Source: Marsupella aquatica (Eukaryota; Marchantiophyta). Taken from it: DNA of 64,000 bases. This document shows, piece after piece, positions 21,718-34,000 of the stretch. Under the pieces are notes generated by a model, which did no database searches, was not told where the DNA came from, and was given only the letters and a program-made list of their open reading frames with translations. Within the stretch, counting starts at the first letter, position 1. Each line of letters starts with the position of its first letter. The stretch is taken from the NCBI GenBank assembly GCA_973895155.1, contig OZ316891.1:4030001-4094000 (forward strand), read 5' to 3'. The translations under genes were made by a program, and so were the position numbers.

Positions 21718-24700
21718 TTTGTCAAGCATCCACCATAGCTCAAAGCCACCCAAATGAATGCTACATATGAAGTTAAGTTGAGAACGAACAAGTGACTACG
21801 GATCCAAACAGAAGATCAGATTATATAGGTACGTCAACCTATATGCTAAAACGATGAAAGAAAATGCGGCACACCAGAAATCTCAATTGTCAATCCCCTG
21901 GAATGCGAATCACCTCCTGAACGAGAACGAACACCGCTTCACAGATATGTTGCGATGATGAATGAGCCCCAAGTATCACTCGCAGTGTCCAATACGGCGA
22001 GCCGTCAAAGTACTCGCTGGACCAACTTCCCGAAGCAAATCACAAATGCGATGCGACAGAAAAGGATTCGGTTGGAGACTTATCTGTCCATACGCGGATG
22101 GATGAGCTGGGAGTCATGGAAATGAAGTTGGTGCTGAGGCAGCAAGTACTTAATTCTTGTGGTTAGTCAATCAGCTATTCCACGTCAGATGGCTGAATTT
22201 GTTCGGTGTTTCCTTTGCTCCTCGTTGCAAGTTCCGTAGATATGGAAGGAGCATGATTTGCGGCGGAGAGAGAGGAGAGGCAATTTATTGCGTTGATGGC
22301 AAAGGCCGGGGGAGCTAGACTTAGAGCGATATCATCAATAGGGTGGTGTGCTGGCAACCCAACCAGCAATGAAGCCTTCTTCGCATTCCACACCAAGAAA
22401 TCCTATTTAATTTTGTTCCGCAATTTCAACAATTCCAATTCCCTTTTCAGGGGAAAATCAGCAATTCAAACGAGGTAAGTAAATAGTCCTGCTGGTGCTA
22501 AACGGCCAAGTATTGGAGTTCCCCTTGCACAGGCAGAAATCGTATTCATTTGACGGCAAACTACCAACAATTGAGTTCCCCTTTCCCAGGACGAAAACCA
22601 ATTTATTGGTGCCAGAATCTCAACCAGCTCCCAGCCCAGGTCCCAACTTCACTTCTAAGGTTTTTACTTTTGTCCAGAGCCTAGGTGTGAGACCTTGTTT
22701 GAAATTTTTGAATGCACATTATAGATTTTGTCTTATTCAGATTTTTGTGTCATGTATTTTCATTTCAATCTGCCTTATCAAGCGACAGCCTTTGTATTCT
22801 ATACATTTTTAATTAATTTTTAGACCCCTTTAGTTTTAGGTATTCTAGAGTGTTTTGAACTTATTTTGGCAGCCCCCCTTTCACAATATGTGTTTCTTAG
22901 AGATTAAACCAAAGGCTCCACCAACACTAGTGAGAGAAATGATGTTGAAGAACATGAATGCATAGTCTCTTAAGTTCTCCTCATGTTTTTCTTTCCTAGG
23001 TTTATGGTTTTTATTGAAATGAGTGTCATTCATAAGGCACCCTGAGTTAAGTGCACACATCGTAGCATCGTTTGACTGTACCTTTTCTTGGTCACTGTAC
23101 TTTCCTTGGCAGACACTTTACTTATATAACAGCACTTCTATGCTCTCATATTTTATTTACTTTCACATCACTACAAGACAAAAAATAAAGCATGTTCCAG
23201 GATGAGTATGCTATATCCAGAGCCTAGGTGGGAGACCTTGTTTGAAGTAGAGGACCATAGTAGCATTCCTTATCTAATCTTACTAAGTAAACTAATTTCC
23301 TAGACTCATTTCTGACCATCAGATCTGGCTAGAGTTAAGGACCCAAGTAGTTTTTGGCTACTGGGCCTGTGGCTAGAGGAGAGGAGTGGAGAGGACAGCT
23401 AAATGGAGAGTGGAAGCGCAAAGAAAATTGCAAAGGAGCTGGGGAGGAAACAGGGGGGTAGAGCAGCCTGCCTTGATAGAGTAAGAGTGACTTAATTATC
23501 TTTAAGACACTATGTTGCAACCTCTAGGTCAGCACATTGCATACAGTCCTAAGTATCCAACGCCATCATACTTCCTTGACGGAAATGTTGGATTACTTTT
23601 CTTGCAGGGAATGGGCTTACTCTCCGGGTATAATCCCTCGCAGGGAGAGGCCTAACCCTAGGATGGGCTTAACCATCAAGAGAGATCAGGTCTTGCTAGG
23701 GGTCTGGTTAATTAGGGTTTGGCTATCATCAAAGATGGCGGTCAAATTGTGAACATTGACTTTGATCACTTTAGACTGATAGAGTAAAAACAACAATATG
23801 TCTTGGGAGTTGCTTGATGGTATTTAATAGAAAAATTCAAAACTTATAATGAATTAACGGGGGTTAGGAACCTTTGTCTTTGATCTCATAAAGTTGTGAA
23901 GGAGTGGAGACCCCTGGGCCCTAGGCAACCTCACTCCAAGTAAAAAAGTTCAATTCCCTTGGGATAGTGAACCCTTCCCTCTTACCCTTCTAATTTCCTT
24001 TTCAGTATAGAAAAGTTCCCTTGATATGGGTAATCATTATATTAAGAATTAGTTCAAATGAAAAAATCCTAGCCTTTCAGGTAATCATTATTATAAGAAT
24101 TAGTTTAAATGAATAAATCCTAGCCTTTCGGATCAAGTTGGCACATCTTACTCATACTGATTTAGGAGTGGGGCCAGGGTAGAGACAATGGTCTTCAAAT
24201 AAGTTTAAAGTTTTTTGAATCACAAGGGACAATTTTATTGGGCAAAACAACAAGGGGGGGTGGACAAAGAGGAAAATCCTTCACGAATGGATATAAATGT
24301 ATACACCTAAGTGAGGGCCTACTGCAGTGCAAAAGTAGGTACATATATATAAATCTTGTGAATCTGAAAGTCCTTTTGGCAAAATTGAGGTGCAGATGGA
24401 CCACCATGTAAAACATTCACTTTCATAGAAGTGTACTCCTCTAGCACATCGTCAAAAATAAATAAATATATATTGGAATTTGGTCCATGGGGGTTTCAAA
24501 GACCAACATTGTGGTCATGGAAGTTTCACTGTCCCTTTTGGCATATATTCAAGGGCTATCTAAGCATAATGTTTATGGAGAGGGGAGGGGATCGAGGGGA
24601 GTGGAGAAGTCAGTTTGGAAGATGGTTCAGTAGCCAGTTCCATGGTGTAGGAGCAGATGTAAGAGAGTGTCTAATAACTCATATGAAATTGCAAATAAAA

Positions 24701-25316
24701 CTTAAGACATAATTATATAGGTTTTGAATCCCAAAAGGTAGCCAGGGCCTGCCTGGAGTAAAAGTTACAACCTTTGCTATAATTCATTGGTGACAACTTG
24801 CCTGGTTCGTATGTTTGTAGACTTGTGCGCTATCTAGGTATCTTTGTCAATCCATAACTTTTGACCAGGATGTCCATAAACTAGGAGCCTATTATACTAT
24901 TATGAGTTGTATTAGCTCAATACACGTGCGTTGCACAAAAGATGTTGTGAAGAAAAAAGATGTTGTGTCACACAAGATGTTGTTAAGAAAAACGATGTTG
25001 TGTCTCCCGAGATGCCATTAAGAAAAAGAATGTCATGTCGCCCAAGGTGTCATTAACCAAATAGATTGTGTCACCCAAGATGTTGTTAAGAAAAAATAAA
25101 TTGCGGCAACCAAGTTGTCCTTAAGAAAAGAGATCATGTCATATCACCCAAAATGTCATTAAGTAAAGAGATGTTGTGAAAAAAAAGATGTCTTGTAATT
25201 AAAAAAATAGTTATCGTGTCAGCCAAGATATTGTTAAGAAAAAAGATGTTGTGGTACCCAATCTGTCCTTAAGAAAAGAGACTTGATGTTGCCCAAGATG
25301 TTGTTAAGTTAAAAAG
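21718..25316. other. intergenic with small duplications
   Basis: No gene recognised. It contains a direct repeat of about 30 bp (CCAGAGCCTAGGTG-T/G-GAGACC and onward) at about 22674 and 23216, and a roughly 55-bp tandem duplication at about 24030-24130 ending CCTAGCCTTTC. The last 400 bp belong to a degenerate purine-rich minisatellite described separately. Confidence 0.45.
24922..25316. repeat. degenerate purine-rich minisatellite, left part
   Basis: After CACGTGCGTTGCAC the sequence becomes a loose array in which AAGATGTTG-T-AAGAAAA motifs recur every 30-45 bp with many substitutions. It continues on the other side of the MITE at 25325-25620. Confidence 0.7.
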
Positions 25317-25324
25317 ACTTTGAG

Positions 25325-25620
25325 CTCGGGGGTCTCACTATATGGGGACCTCCCCATCACCTGCGACGTTTTTAGTCCTCGGACCCCCTAAAATGTAAGA
25401 ATTTTTTTAATTTTTTAACCCCTATAAAGTTGGAATATTCTTGGAATACTCCAAAAATTATATTAGAAAGACCCTAATGTTCTTATAAGTCTCAAAATTG
25501 AATTTAAAAAACCCTATTGTTCTTCTACAAAAATTCTTAAGTCTTCCCTTAGAACCAATAAAATGACCCTATCCTTCGTCGCACGTGATATGCCATTTTT
25601 ATGGAAGTGAAACCCCCGAG
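25325..25620 (-). mobile_element. MITE copy 3 (hAT-like, 296 bp), inverted
   Basis: Inverted copy of the family at 2052-2350 and 3363-3659. It begins CTCGGGGGTCTCACTATATG and ends GAAGTGAAACCCCCGAG. The flanking 8-bp duplication is perfect: ACTTTGAG at 25317-25324 and 25621-25628. It splits the purine-rich minisatellite. No coding capacity. Confidence 0.9.
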
Positions 25621-25628
25621 ACTTTGAG

Positions 25629-26050
25629 GATGAGAAAAGATATTGTGGTGAGATAAAAAATGTGGAGGTGAGAAAAAGGTCAGATGTCGAGGTGAAAAAG
25701 AAAAAAGAGATATTAAGGGGAGGAAAAGAAGTCAAGATGAAAAAAAATGTCAAAGAGAGAAAGGCATGGCAAGTGAGGAAAACATATAAAGATGAGGAAA
25801 AGATGTTGATGAGAGAAAAGATTTTGAGGGTGAAGGAAAGATGTTGTGGTGAGACAAAGATAAGATGTGGAGGTGAGAAAACATGTGGAGGTGAGTAAAA
25901 GATGTCAAGTAACTAAGTTGAGAAAAGATGTAGGGAAGAGAAACAAATATCAAGTATATAAAAGATGTCAAGTAAGAAAAATGGTTGTGGTGAGGTAAAG
26001 ATGTCAATGTGAGGAAAAATGATGAGATGAGAAAAATATGTCAATGCAAG
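25629..26050. repeat. degenerate purine-rich minisatellite, right part
   Basis: AGATG-, GAGGTGAGAAAA- and AAAGATGTCAAG-like motifs recur irregularly, almost pure purine on the plus strand. The open frames on both strands here (Lys/Glu-rich or Phe/Ser-rich) are products of composition, not genes. Confidence 0.65.
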
Positions 26051-29000
26051 GTAAAGTTGTTGTGGTGGTGTTCAAGAACCCATGTATTTCACATAGAAAT
26101 TGGAGATGCAAGATAACTATCACCAGTCCAAGCACAACGGAATGATAGAAAACAATATGTTTTTTGATTTTAAGAAATTAATTTTTTAATATATTTTATT
26201 TATAATCAAGGTTTTTTTAAAATATAGCGCTAATATCCAATTATTTAAATCTAAAATTAAATGAACACATTTTTAATGAAGGGCTAGGATTGGTTCTCAT
26301 TTTTTCTTGAGTTTGTAAATGTAAGCTTTTTAGAGGATATGATATTTGAAAAACAATTTTTTTAATGAAGGGCTAGGATTGGTTCTCATTTTTCTTGAGT
26401 TTGTAAATGTAAGATTTCTAGAGGATATAAGATTATAGTGACTTCTGCCTTCCTTGTACCAAATAAAGTATTGTGTTTGATTTCATTCAATTAATTGTTT
26501 CACATGATTACACTATGCATTCAATATTGTTTTCTTATGCATTCATGATGATAAATTGAGAACCTCTTGGATATAGTACATGCAAGACTATGAGTTTCAT
26601 TTTTTGTCTTTTGTCCCTACCATTTGATTTGTTTTTGTGCAAAAAAGGTTTCCAGTCCTTTAGGTCCACACTATATTTAATTCATTTTTGGTGTTATGTC
26701 CTCTATTTATTGATTACTTTTTTTGGCACTCCAATTTTTGAATGACGACCAGGTTATAAAAAAATGCAACCTTGTACTATAGTTTTTAATGAGGAGTCAG
26801 AGCTGGTTAAGGCTACTATGAGGTTTATGATTTTACATACTTGAATTTTGGACCAAGTTGTGTGCAGGGTGACTGGCCTCTAATTGAACAAACACCCCGC
26901 CATATATCTCCAAGCCATTATTATTTGAAAAATTGGTCAAAAAGTCTAAGCCCAGACAACAGCCTACATGGAGCTTCCCCGGGCTTGTCCCTGAATCATA
27001 CAATTTTTATGGAATTCTCTCAGTGACTTTATAGTCAAGGACAAAGACAAAATAAAATAAAATAGTCAGACTGGTTGTGTAACTAATCTTGCCCGGCCCC
27101 TGGATTAGTGTCTCAGCAAGTATCTCAGTAATGTCATGTGATGACACTTACTAGTTTCAAAATGAATATTCTACTAACTAAGAAAGTGTTAAACTTACAA
27201 AGGCAAATCTAAGTGTCATCACAAGTCACTGATTTGTTTAGTGAGTTACTACCACAGAAGTTGTAGACGCCTGCAAGTGGAATTATGTCTAGTACAAAAA
27301 AATCACCCATGAGTCTGAATTGGAGCAGTTCCCATGGAAGTCAAAAGCAAACTCAATCACACTAAGCCAATTCAAACCTCATTGGAGCACTAGGAGCAGC
27401 ACCTGAATGGTCTGCAATGGAGCAACTCAGCCCCTTCTGGAGAGCATAGGAGTGCCTTGCAAGGCAAAATAGAAAGGCAGGGTCAGGAGTCTCAGTTACC
27501 AATAGAGAAGGCTGGTGGAGCAACATTTTTGGCTCCAATCCACCAAAGGGCGCCAGGAGACCTAGTTACCAATAGAGAAAGCTAAGCTGGTGGGGCAACA
27601 TTTTTTGGCTCCAAACCACTAATGGGCTTTCCAGTCTCAGGCAGGTGTGTCTGTACCAGTGGGAGTCCTCTTACTTCTGCAGTCAATGAGGGTCAGGTTC
27701 CCTTCCTACCCCTCCCTCATCCCTTTTCCTCCCGTCCCTCGTCCCTTTTCCTCCCCTTCCTATCTCTCCCATGCCTCCCCCGGGGCCTCCCCTTACACAC
27801 ACGAGCGGGGCCATAATTCTGTCCCAAATATAGATTACCCGTGTGTAATCATGTCCAGAGGTACTTGCTATTCCCATGTGATAAATCTCTTCACAGGAAC
27901 TCATTATTAGTAAGGTTTTCCTTGACATGAAATAGATAGTACTGTAAAGGAGATGTGAACATTCAGGGTTCTAGGCCATCAACTTTTACTCACTTTTTGG
28001 TCACATGAGTTAGGTTAGAGGCTAGTAACCACAGTCGAGACTCCGGCCAAGACAGCCATCTTAGTTACTCTAAAGCGGGACGCACAGCTATTTTCCAGGG
28101 CTATTTTCCAGGAAGCCTCTAGACAGCAAGTCTCAATAATTACAAAATTGAAAGTGAGGGTGAACATAAAAGAGCGAGGGGGCAAATGATTAACTGAAAT
28201 AGCATAGAATTTAATTTCATTTAATTTTTTATTTTTCCTCCCCATCTCTATTTACGTTCATGGAACCGGGAATCATGCTACTCACTGTAAAGGTGTGAGG
28301 GTGGAAAAAGGCTGCTTACATAGGTACACCCCTCCCTCCTTCTCCAAAACTTCTGCTACAGGCGGCATTCACAAAGGATGGCGCATTTGCTGTGACCGGA
28401 TCGAGTCTATGTTCTGATCGAGTTTGGGCTTCTGATCGAGTCTCTGTTCTACTCATGGAGCCTTCCCCGCTGGCTGTATTGCTTTCCTGCTTGGCGGAAT
28501 TCCCCTTCGAACAGTTGGATTGGTGAAATGATGACGTTTAGGTAACGGGCGAAAGATCGGTATCGATAGGTTCAAGTTGCTGCAAAGATTTCATATTCCT
28601 TGCCATTTTCCACATAACCGGTGTGCAATGCCCCGCGCGTAGCCCGTTAACTAGCACAGCGCTCTCGCAAACCAAACCGAGACAAGTGTTGAAATGCTTG
28701 AATATATGGTAAATCCCGTTTGGGAACAAGAGTAGAGAAATTAAGTCGTTAGGAAGGTTGCCGGTCCTTCAAACTGTTCCGTTTACAAACGGGAAAGGAA
28801 ACTTGCACAAAAAGTGGAATTTGTTGCTCAGATGCCGCTTGTTCCAACGATTTCCATTTCGTTTCGCTCCATAGCCCTCACACTAACGGCCATCTCCCTG
28901 ATCGCGCTGAGGAAATTTTATAGACCTGGAAAGTCGTTGAGGACTTCAGCTAAGATGTTTTTCCCAACCCTCAACGTACGCACCGTTTTGTCATGGCGAT

Positions 29001-29348
29001 TTTCTATTAGAAAGATGCAACGTATTATTCTCCAGCACTGCAAGATCGACACTCAAACTTAATTCGAATGGTAGCCTGGGGATCGAGTCTAATGTCTACG
29101 AGATGTGCGTTCAATGAGTGTGATCGACCTCTGAATACATAAATCTAGAGTTCAATTTAGACTCACTTCTAGGACGGGAAGACCAAACTCTTTGCAGCCA
29201 GTACGTGCTTGACGTGCGTACCGGGCCAGAGAGGGAAGAGCCGCTGCCATTTTCGATCCCGGATATCGTCTCTCGTAGAGCTGGGCAGAAATCACTTCTC
29301 TGAGTGAGTCGAACTAGAGCACATGCTTTGACTGTGTAGAGAGTCGCG
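26051..29348. other. intergenic, AT-rich with local duplications
   Basis: No gene recognised. It contains a tandem duplication of about 72 bp (26271-26342 and 26358-26430, around GGGCTAGGATTGGTTCTCAT), a second of about 60 bp (about 27486-27545 and 27556-27620, around GTTACCAATAGAGAA) and a pyrimidine-rich tract (about 27697-27790). The last 500 bp upstream of 29349 may hold the promoter of the next ORF, but I see no clear TATA box. Confidence 0.45.
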
Positions 29349-31082
29349 ATGGCCGATCCTCTGGGTGATTCGAAAGGGAAGGGGAAAGTGGAAGATAAAG
29401 GAAAGGGGAAGATCATTGACCAGATCTCCGATGATTGGTTCAAATATGCCGCACTAGAGGAAACGAACATCATGCAAACACTTGATCTACCGGAGGAAGC
29501 AATGCATCCAGCGGGGGAATGCTCTATGAGCAGAGCCGAGACTCAATCTGAAGCAGAAGCACAAACATGCGGGGGAAGTTGTTCATCAGCTGCAGGTTTT
29601 AGGTTCACGGATCTTGCTGATTTGTCACCCGAGGATGAAAGATTTCCACACATGACAGTCTCCCCAATTATTGACGATGAAATGATCTTTTCGTCCACAA
29701 CAACCAAGTCTACAGGGACGATGACTGCGTGGCGAACTGTAATATCTCGGTCCAGTGAAGGTCTGCACGGAGCACATGAGAAGATGCAATTCCCGATGAC
29801 TGCGTGGCGAACTGCATTGACTGGGTCAAATGAAGGCCCGAATGCCCGTCTGCAGACAGTACTACTACTAGACGAGCACGTGGTATTCCCCAATATGTTT
29901 TTGCCCATCGAAGACCTGCACAGGAGACGGCAAACGATGGTGCCCACCCGGGTGCCCACAGTTGAAGAGGCGGCAAGTATAGAAGTCGCAATGCCTCCAC
30001 AGAAAGAGAAGCTGCCTGCTGCAGAGGAGAACGTGCCTCGTCAACCAGCATACACATATAGGAGCCAAACCAGGTCGTCGGATTTTCCAGTAGAAAGAGA
30101 GATGGCCAATATGTCTGAGGATGGAAGCGAAGCTGCAGGTCTGGGAATCAACAAGATGATGGGTTTGCCAGAAGAAGACCTGTACAGAGTAGAACCGATG
30201 CCCACAGTTGAGGAGCTTGCAAGTAAGGTCTCGACGCCTCGGCAGAAAGGGACGGTGCCTGCTGTAAAAGAGAACGTTCCACGCCGATCAGCATACATAT
30301 ATGGGAGCCAGAAGCAGTCGTCGGATACTTCAGAAGAAGAATTTAAACGGTTCCCAGAACGAGAGATGGCCAAAATCATGAAAACTGCGATCATCGATTC
30401 CACGAGAGCCAGGGAGGAAGCAACGCTGGCCGGACAGCTGCCACGTCCGGCACGATTCAGTAGCGCGGGGAAAGAGGTCCTTCAGGAAAGAGTGAACGAG
30501 ATTGAGAAGAGTCTGGGTTTCATTGCGCCATACACGGATGACCAAGCCAACGAGATGAGAACCCGGAAGAGATTAAAAAGCTTTGACGTTCTGGCTCCGG
30601 CAAGAGTATTGGGGACTGCAGCGAATGCACCTACATCGTTAGACTCCAATGTCAAGACCGGCCCTTCACAAAGCACGCGCGGCGATGGAAGCATCCGTCA
30701 GATGGAGCCGGACGAGCGTGTCCAAACTGGAGAACCTCCTTCCAAGAGCAGGGAATCCGACGATGTGAACACAAGCAGTCCAGGCGGACTTGCAAATGCC
30801 ACTCATTTGGAGCTTGTTCGGAACGTAGCCCAAGGGCTGGGGTCTGTGCAAATGGCCGCCGACGCGCGAAGTGCACCCCTCACCGGCGACGGATTGCAGC
30901 GCGAAGCAGCTAACGCCACGACTAATACGCATAGCGCGCTTAACGCAGGAGATGGGGTTCAGCAGCGTCCAGCTTATGAGCAATCAACCGAAAGGTCAGC
31001 CCTCTCTCTCTCTCACGTCCGCTTCCCTTATCTTGCTGATTTGGCCGATTTCATCAGTGCGGCGACCGGTCACGAGGATTAA
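29349..31082 (+). CDS. unrecognised 577-aa protein with internal repeats
   Basis: I do not recognise a family. The ATG sits in a good plant start context (GTCGCGATGGCC) and the frame runs 577 codons to a TAA, far longer than chance in a region otherwise lacking long frames, and it is richer in G+C than its flanks. The N-terminus is Gly/Lys-rich and hydrophilic. Residues about 124-174 hold a short duplication around MTAWRT. Residues about 185-260 and 273-346 are two diverged repeats sharing L-P-x-E-D-L, PTVEE, a P-Q/R-QK tract, ENVPR-x-x-AY-x-Y and S-Q-x-x-SSD, each ending near EREMA. The C-terminal third is polar and low in complexity. There is no signal peptide, membrane segment or zinc motif. 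It is probably largely disordered and may be lineage-specific; further exons cannot be excluded. Confidence 0.5.
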   Translation: MADPLGDSKGKGKVEDKGKGKIIDQISDDWFKYAALEETNIMQTLDLPEEAMHPAGECSMSRAETQSEAEAQTCGGSCSSAAGFRFTDLADLSPEDERFPHMTVSPIIDDEMIFSSTTTKSTGTMTAWRTVISRSSEGLHGAHEKMQFPMTAWRTALTGSNEGPNARLQTVLLLDEHVVFPNMFLPIEDLHRRRQTMVPTRVPTVEEAASIEVAMPPQKEKLPAAEENVPRQPAYTYRSQTRSSDFPVEREMANMSEDGSEAAGLGINKMMGLPEEDLYRVEPMPTVEELASKVSTPRQKGTVPAVKENVPRRSAYIYGSQKQSSDTSEEEFKRFPEREMAKIMKTAIIDSTRAREEATLAGQLPRPARFSSAGKEVLQERVNEIEKSLGFIAPYTDDQANEMRTRKRLKSFDVLAPARVLGTAANAPTSLDSNVKTGPSQSTRGDGSIRQMEPDERVQTGEPPSKSRESDDVNTSSPGGLANATHLELVRNVAQGLGSVQMAADARSAPLTGDGLQREAANATTNTHSALNAGDGVQQRPAYEQSTERSALSLSHVRFPYLADLADFISAATGHED

Positions 31083-34000
31083 ACTCTGGCCTTCTGGATT
31101 GTTCAAGTATTCCTTTACTGTGTATCCAGCGCAGATCTAATTTAGATGGCACATGCATCGAACTGCTTCTTCGATCGGCGGGAGTCTCTATATGTTTTCT
31201 TGGTTGTTCCGGTGGAATCGATCATCGTGGCATGACTATGTGGTCTCTTGTTTTGGCTGCTCACCTTCCGTATAGTTTGAAGTCTTCGTAAATATTTTAT
31301 ACAGGCTGATGCTCACTATAATATGATCGAGAATGACAAAATTGTACAGCTTAGTCGGTCACCGTGCATGGGGCAAGCTTATGAGTATAGACAGATACGC
31401 AGAATTCTGAGTCAAATCATCTAACTGGAGTTGTACAACGTACTTGAACAAACTCTTGAATGTCCACGTCTGTCCCACTCCGGCCATTACCTTACTGGAT
31501 CCCGTTCTTCAGTAGTGAAGGGCTTTGATAGTGAACTCCTTAGATAACCCCCAGATTCCAATCGATATATGTTTCTGAAATGTATTGATCACGAATACAT
31601 CCGCAGGTGTAACCTTCCGTGTGATACACTAGTAGTCGAGCTCAGGTAGTCGGTTCAGTCGCTACACAGATTTCTACATTTTGACTCATTCAAGATCTAC
31701 TATGCTTGCGGTCTGATTTGCGCTGAGTCATATCTGTTCTGGTTTCTCAAAGATGACCGATGTGGCAAAGTCACCCATGCTCAAATTTTCTTGGGCGAAC
31801 CTACAAGTAGTACTTCATCGATCCTGTGTCAGAATTGTAGGCATGTATGCTGTTCTTTGATTGCTGTCGCGGTATTCGGGTGTAGGCATCTTCAGAATGA
31901 ACATTGTCGACGATCTGTCTCGACCAAGATAATTTATGTCCGTAAAACTGATTTGTGGTCACTTCAGAGGTCACCGTTCTCGGTCAGAGGCGAGATCCGA
32001 TTCAAGAAGTCGAACGCAACGACACGGAACACTAGACTCTCCAGCCTGAGTTCGAAGACGATTCCACTCCTGTAGACCTCGACCCCGATCCCGATCCATA
32101 TCAAGAGATCGCAACTCGCGTCGCGACAGTCACCGTCTCGTCACCAACGACCTTGACTCTCATGGTTTTGATAGCGCAGGCCCGATGTCAGAAGAACTGG
32201 GACAAGGTTTCGGGATTCGGGAATTGAGAGCAAACAGCCCAGATTGTCAAAACGGGAAGCTCGCAGAGTCTGACTAGCAAGCTAGCAAGCCTCGGCAGTG
32301 AATGTAGTAAGAGTGAAGAAGTGTAGCGAATAGAGCAAAGCTCTCAAAGTTTGTGATCCAACTATTGATGGGCTGGATTGAGCGAGAGCACGTTGCCAGT
32401 AGATCGAAGTCTTCAATCTCCTGAATGTAGGTAAACAATTGTAGTGTGGCATGGTCGGATACGCTAAGGACACTCTAGATTCAAGTTCCTGTCCTGAAGC
32501 TGTAGATAAGACTGGACAACAATTCCTTGCCAAGAGATCGATCTGCCTCATCTCGTAGGACCATCTGGAGAGCAGACACCGAAAACTGATAGATCTTGAG
32601 GAATTATATCTCTTAGAAGCAGAGTGGGATCGGTGATGTAAAGACTGACAGAGATAGATATTAGTTCTGCTGGTAGCTGGGGATGGCAGATGTCACTATG
32701 GCTCGATGGAAATTAAGGATCGAGGGAAATTAATGTAAACCCATTATTTAATTGTACATATTATTTGAAGGGTCGCCTTTAAATGAGGAGCTACGTACGA
32801 TGAAAACGTTTGATGCTTCCAACAATTGACCGCCTCTCGTACTTAGTTCGATTGAAGCCTACAATGAATAGAATCTTGATTGTTGATTTGATCGTCATGA
32901 CTTATGTAGAGACCACAATAGATGAAATTATGGTCTTGTCTGATTCAACTTCATATGTTGACTTACCCCGTTATACGTTACACAAATTTCAGACGTCATG
33001 TAAGAGTTCGACACTCACGATTTCAGTTCATGACTTCTATCTTCCCAATTATTTAAAGTACCTTCCTGTACACATTTGGAGCAAATCAATCTCCCTGCAA
33101 CCCAAGAACAGTGAAACAATTATTGAAAGTCAACTAAGGAAAAATGTCCGCTAAGTTTATGTTGGCATCCCTTGGTAGCCTTGACTATGTGCTTTTGGGG
33201 GCCTTATGATCACAGCGAAAAGCTCAGGAACGTATGGTTGCTGCCCTCTGATTCGCACAGGCAATAATCGCATCAAATGAAGCTAAACTGAGTGCTAGAG
33301 GGTCAAGGTCGTCCGACCTGGCATCCATATCAAGCGCCGTCGCAGTCTAAGTGATTTTGGTAAGTGGCGGACGGGTAAACATAATGATGGATGACTGAGA
33401 GTATTTCACTTTCTTGGACCCTTCAGTTGCCTTAATTGGGCATTTCGACTTCTTTGTCACTGTCTTGGCAGCAACCGAGATTTCTGCAATTGCAGGCAGA
33501 GCTCTTGAGCTGTGGTAGAGTCTGTTTGATCAGGCAGAACTCTTGATTAATTTCAATAGTGAGTTGCTGAGTTCAACTCCTGTGTTTGCTCTTAGGGAGT
33601 AGGTAGGTTGAGATTTAGTTACCATATCAGCCGTAAGAGAGGCACATAGGCAAGAGGATTGATGGTGTTCTCCAGTTGGAGCACCACATTCATTGGATCC
33701 AACGTACGTAGGCTGAACTCTTGAGAATTTAGAGGTAACCGTATATAGATCTGGCTTTCTAGCTGCAGACAACAGGTCAGGTCTCCGTCAGCTAGGACAA
33801 GGCGTATCTACCTTTGTGCCTGGAGCCGAATAGAATGACCGGTGCAGAGATGATCACTGTTGCAAGTGGTGGACATTTCTGTCAAATCAAATCTTATGGA
33901 CATAGTACACGAAGTTCCGGCATAGTAGCATCATTAGGAATGATCTACAAAGTGATACAACGTACACTGTACCATCGATTTCAAAGCAAAGCATCAGATA

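Noticed and set aside
25662-26007. Lys/Glu-rich ORF on one strand and Phe/Ser/His-rich ORF on the other
   Set aside because: Both arise from the purine-rich minisatellite; neither has protein-like complexity.
29543-30983. Several antisense ORFs under the 577-codon frame
   Set aside because: They are shorter, overlap one another and are explained by the codon bias of the sense frame.
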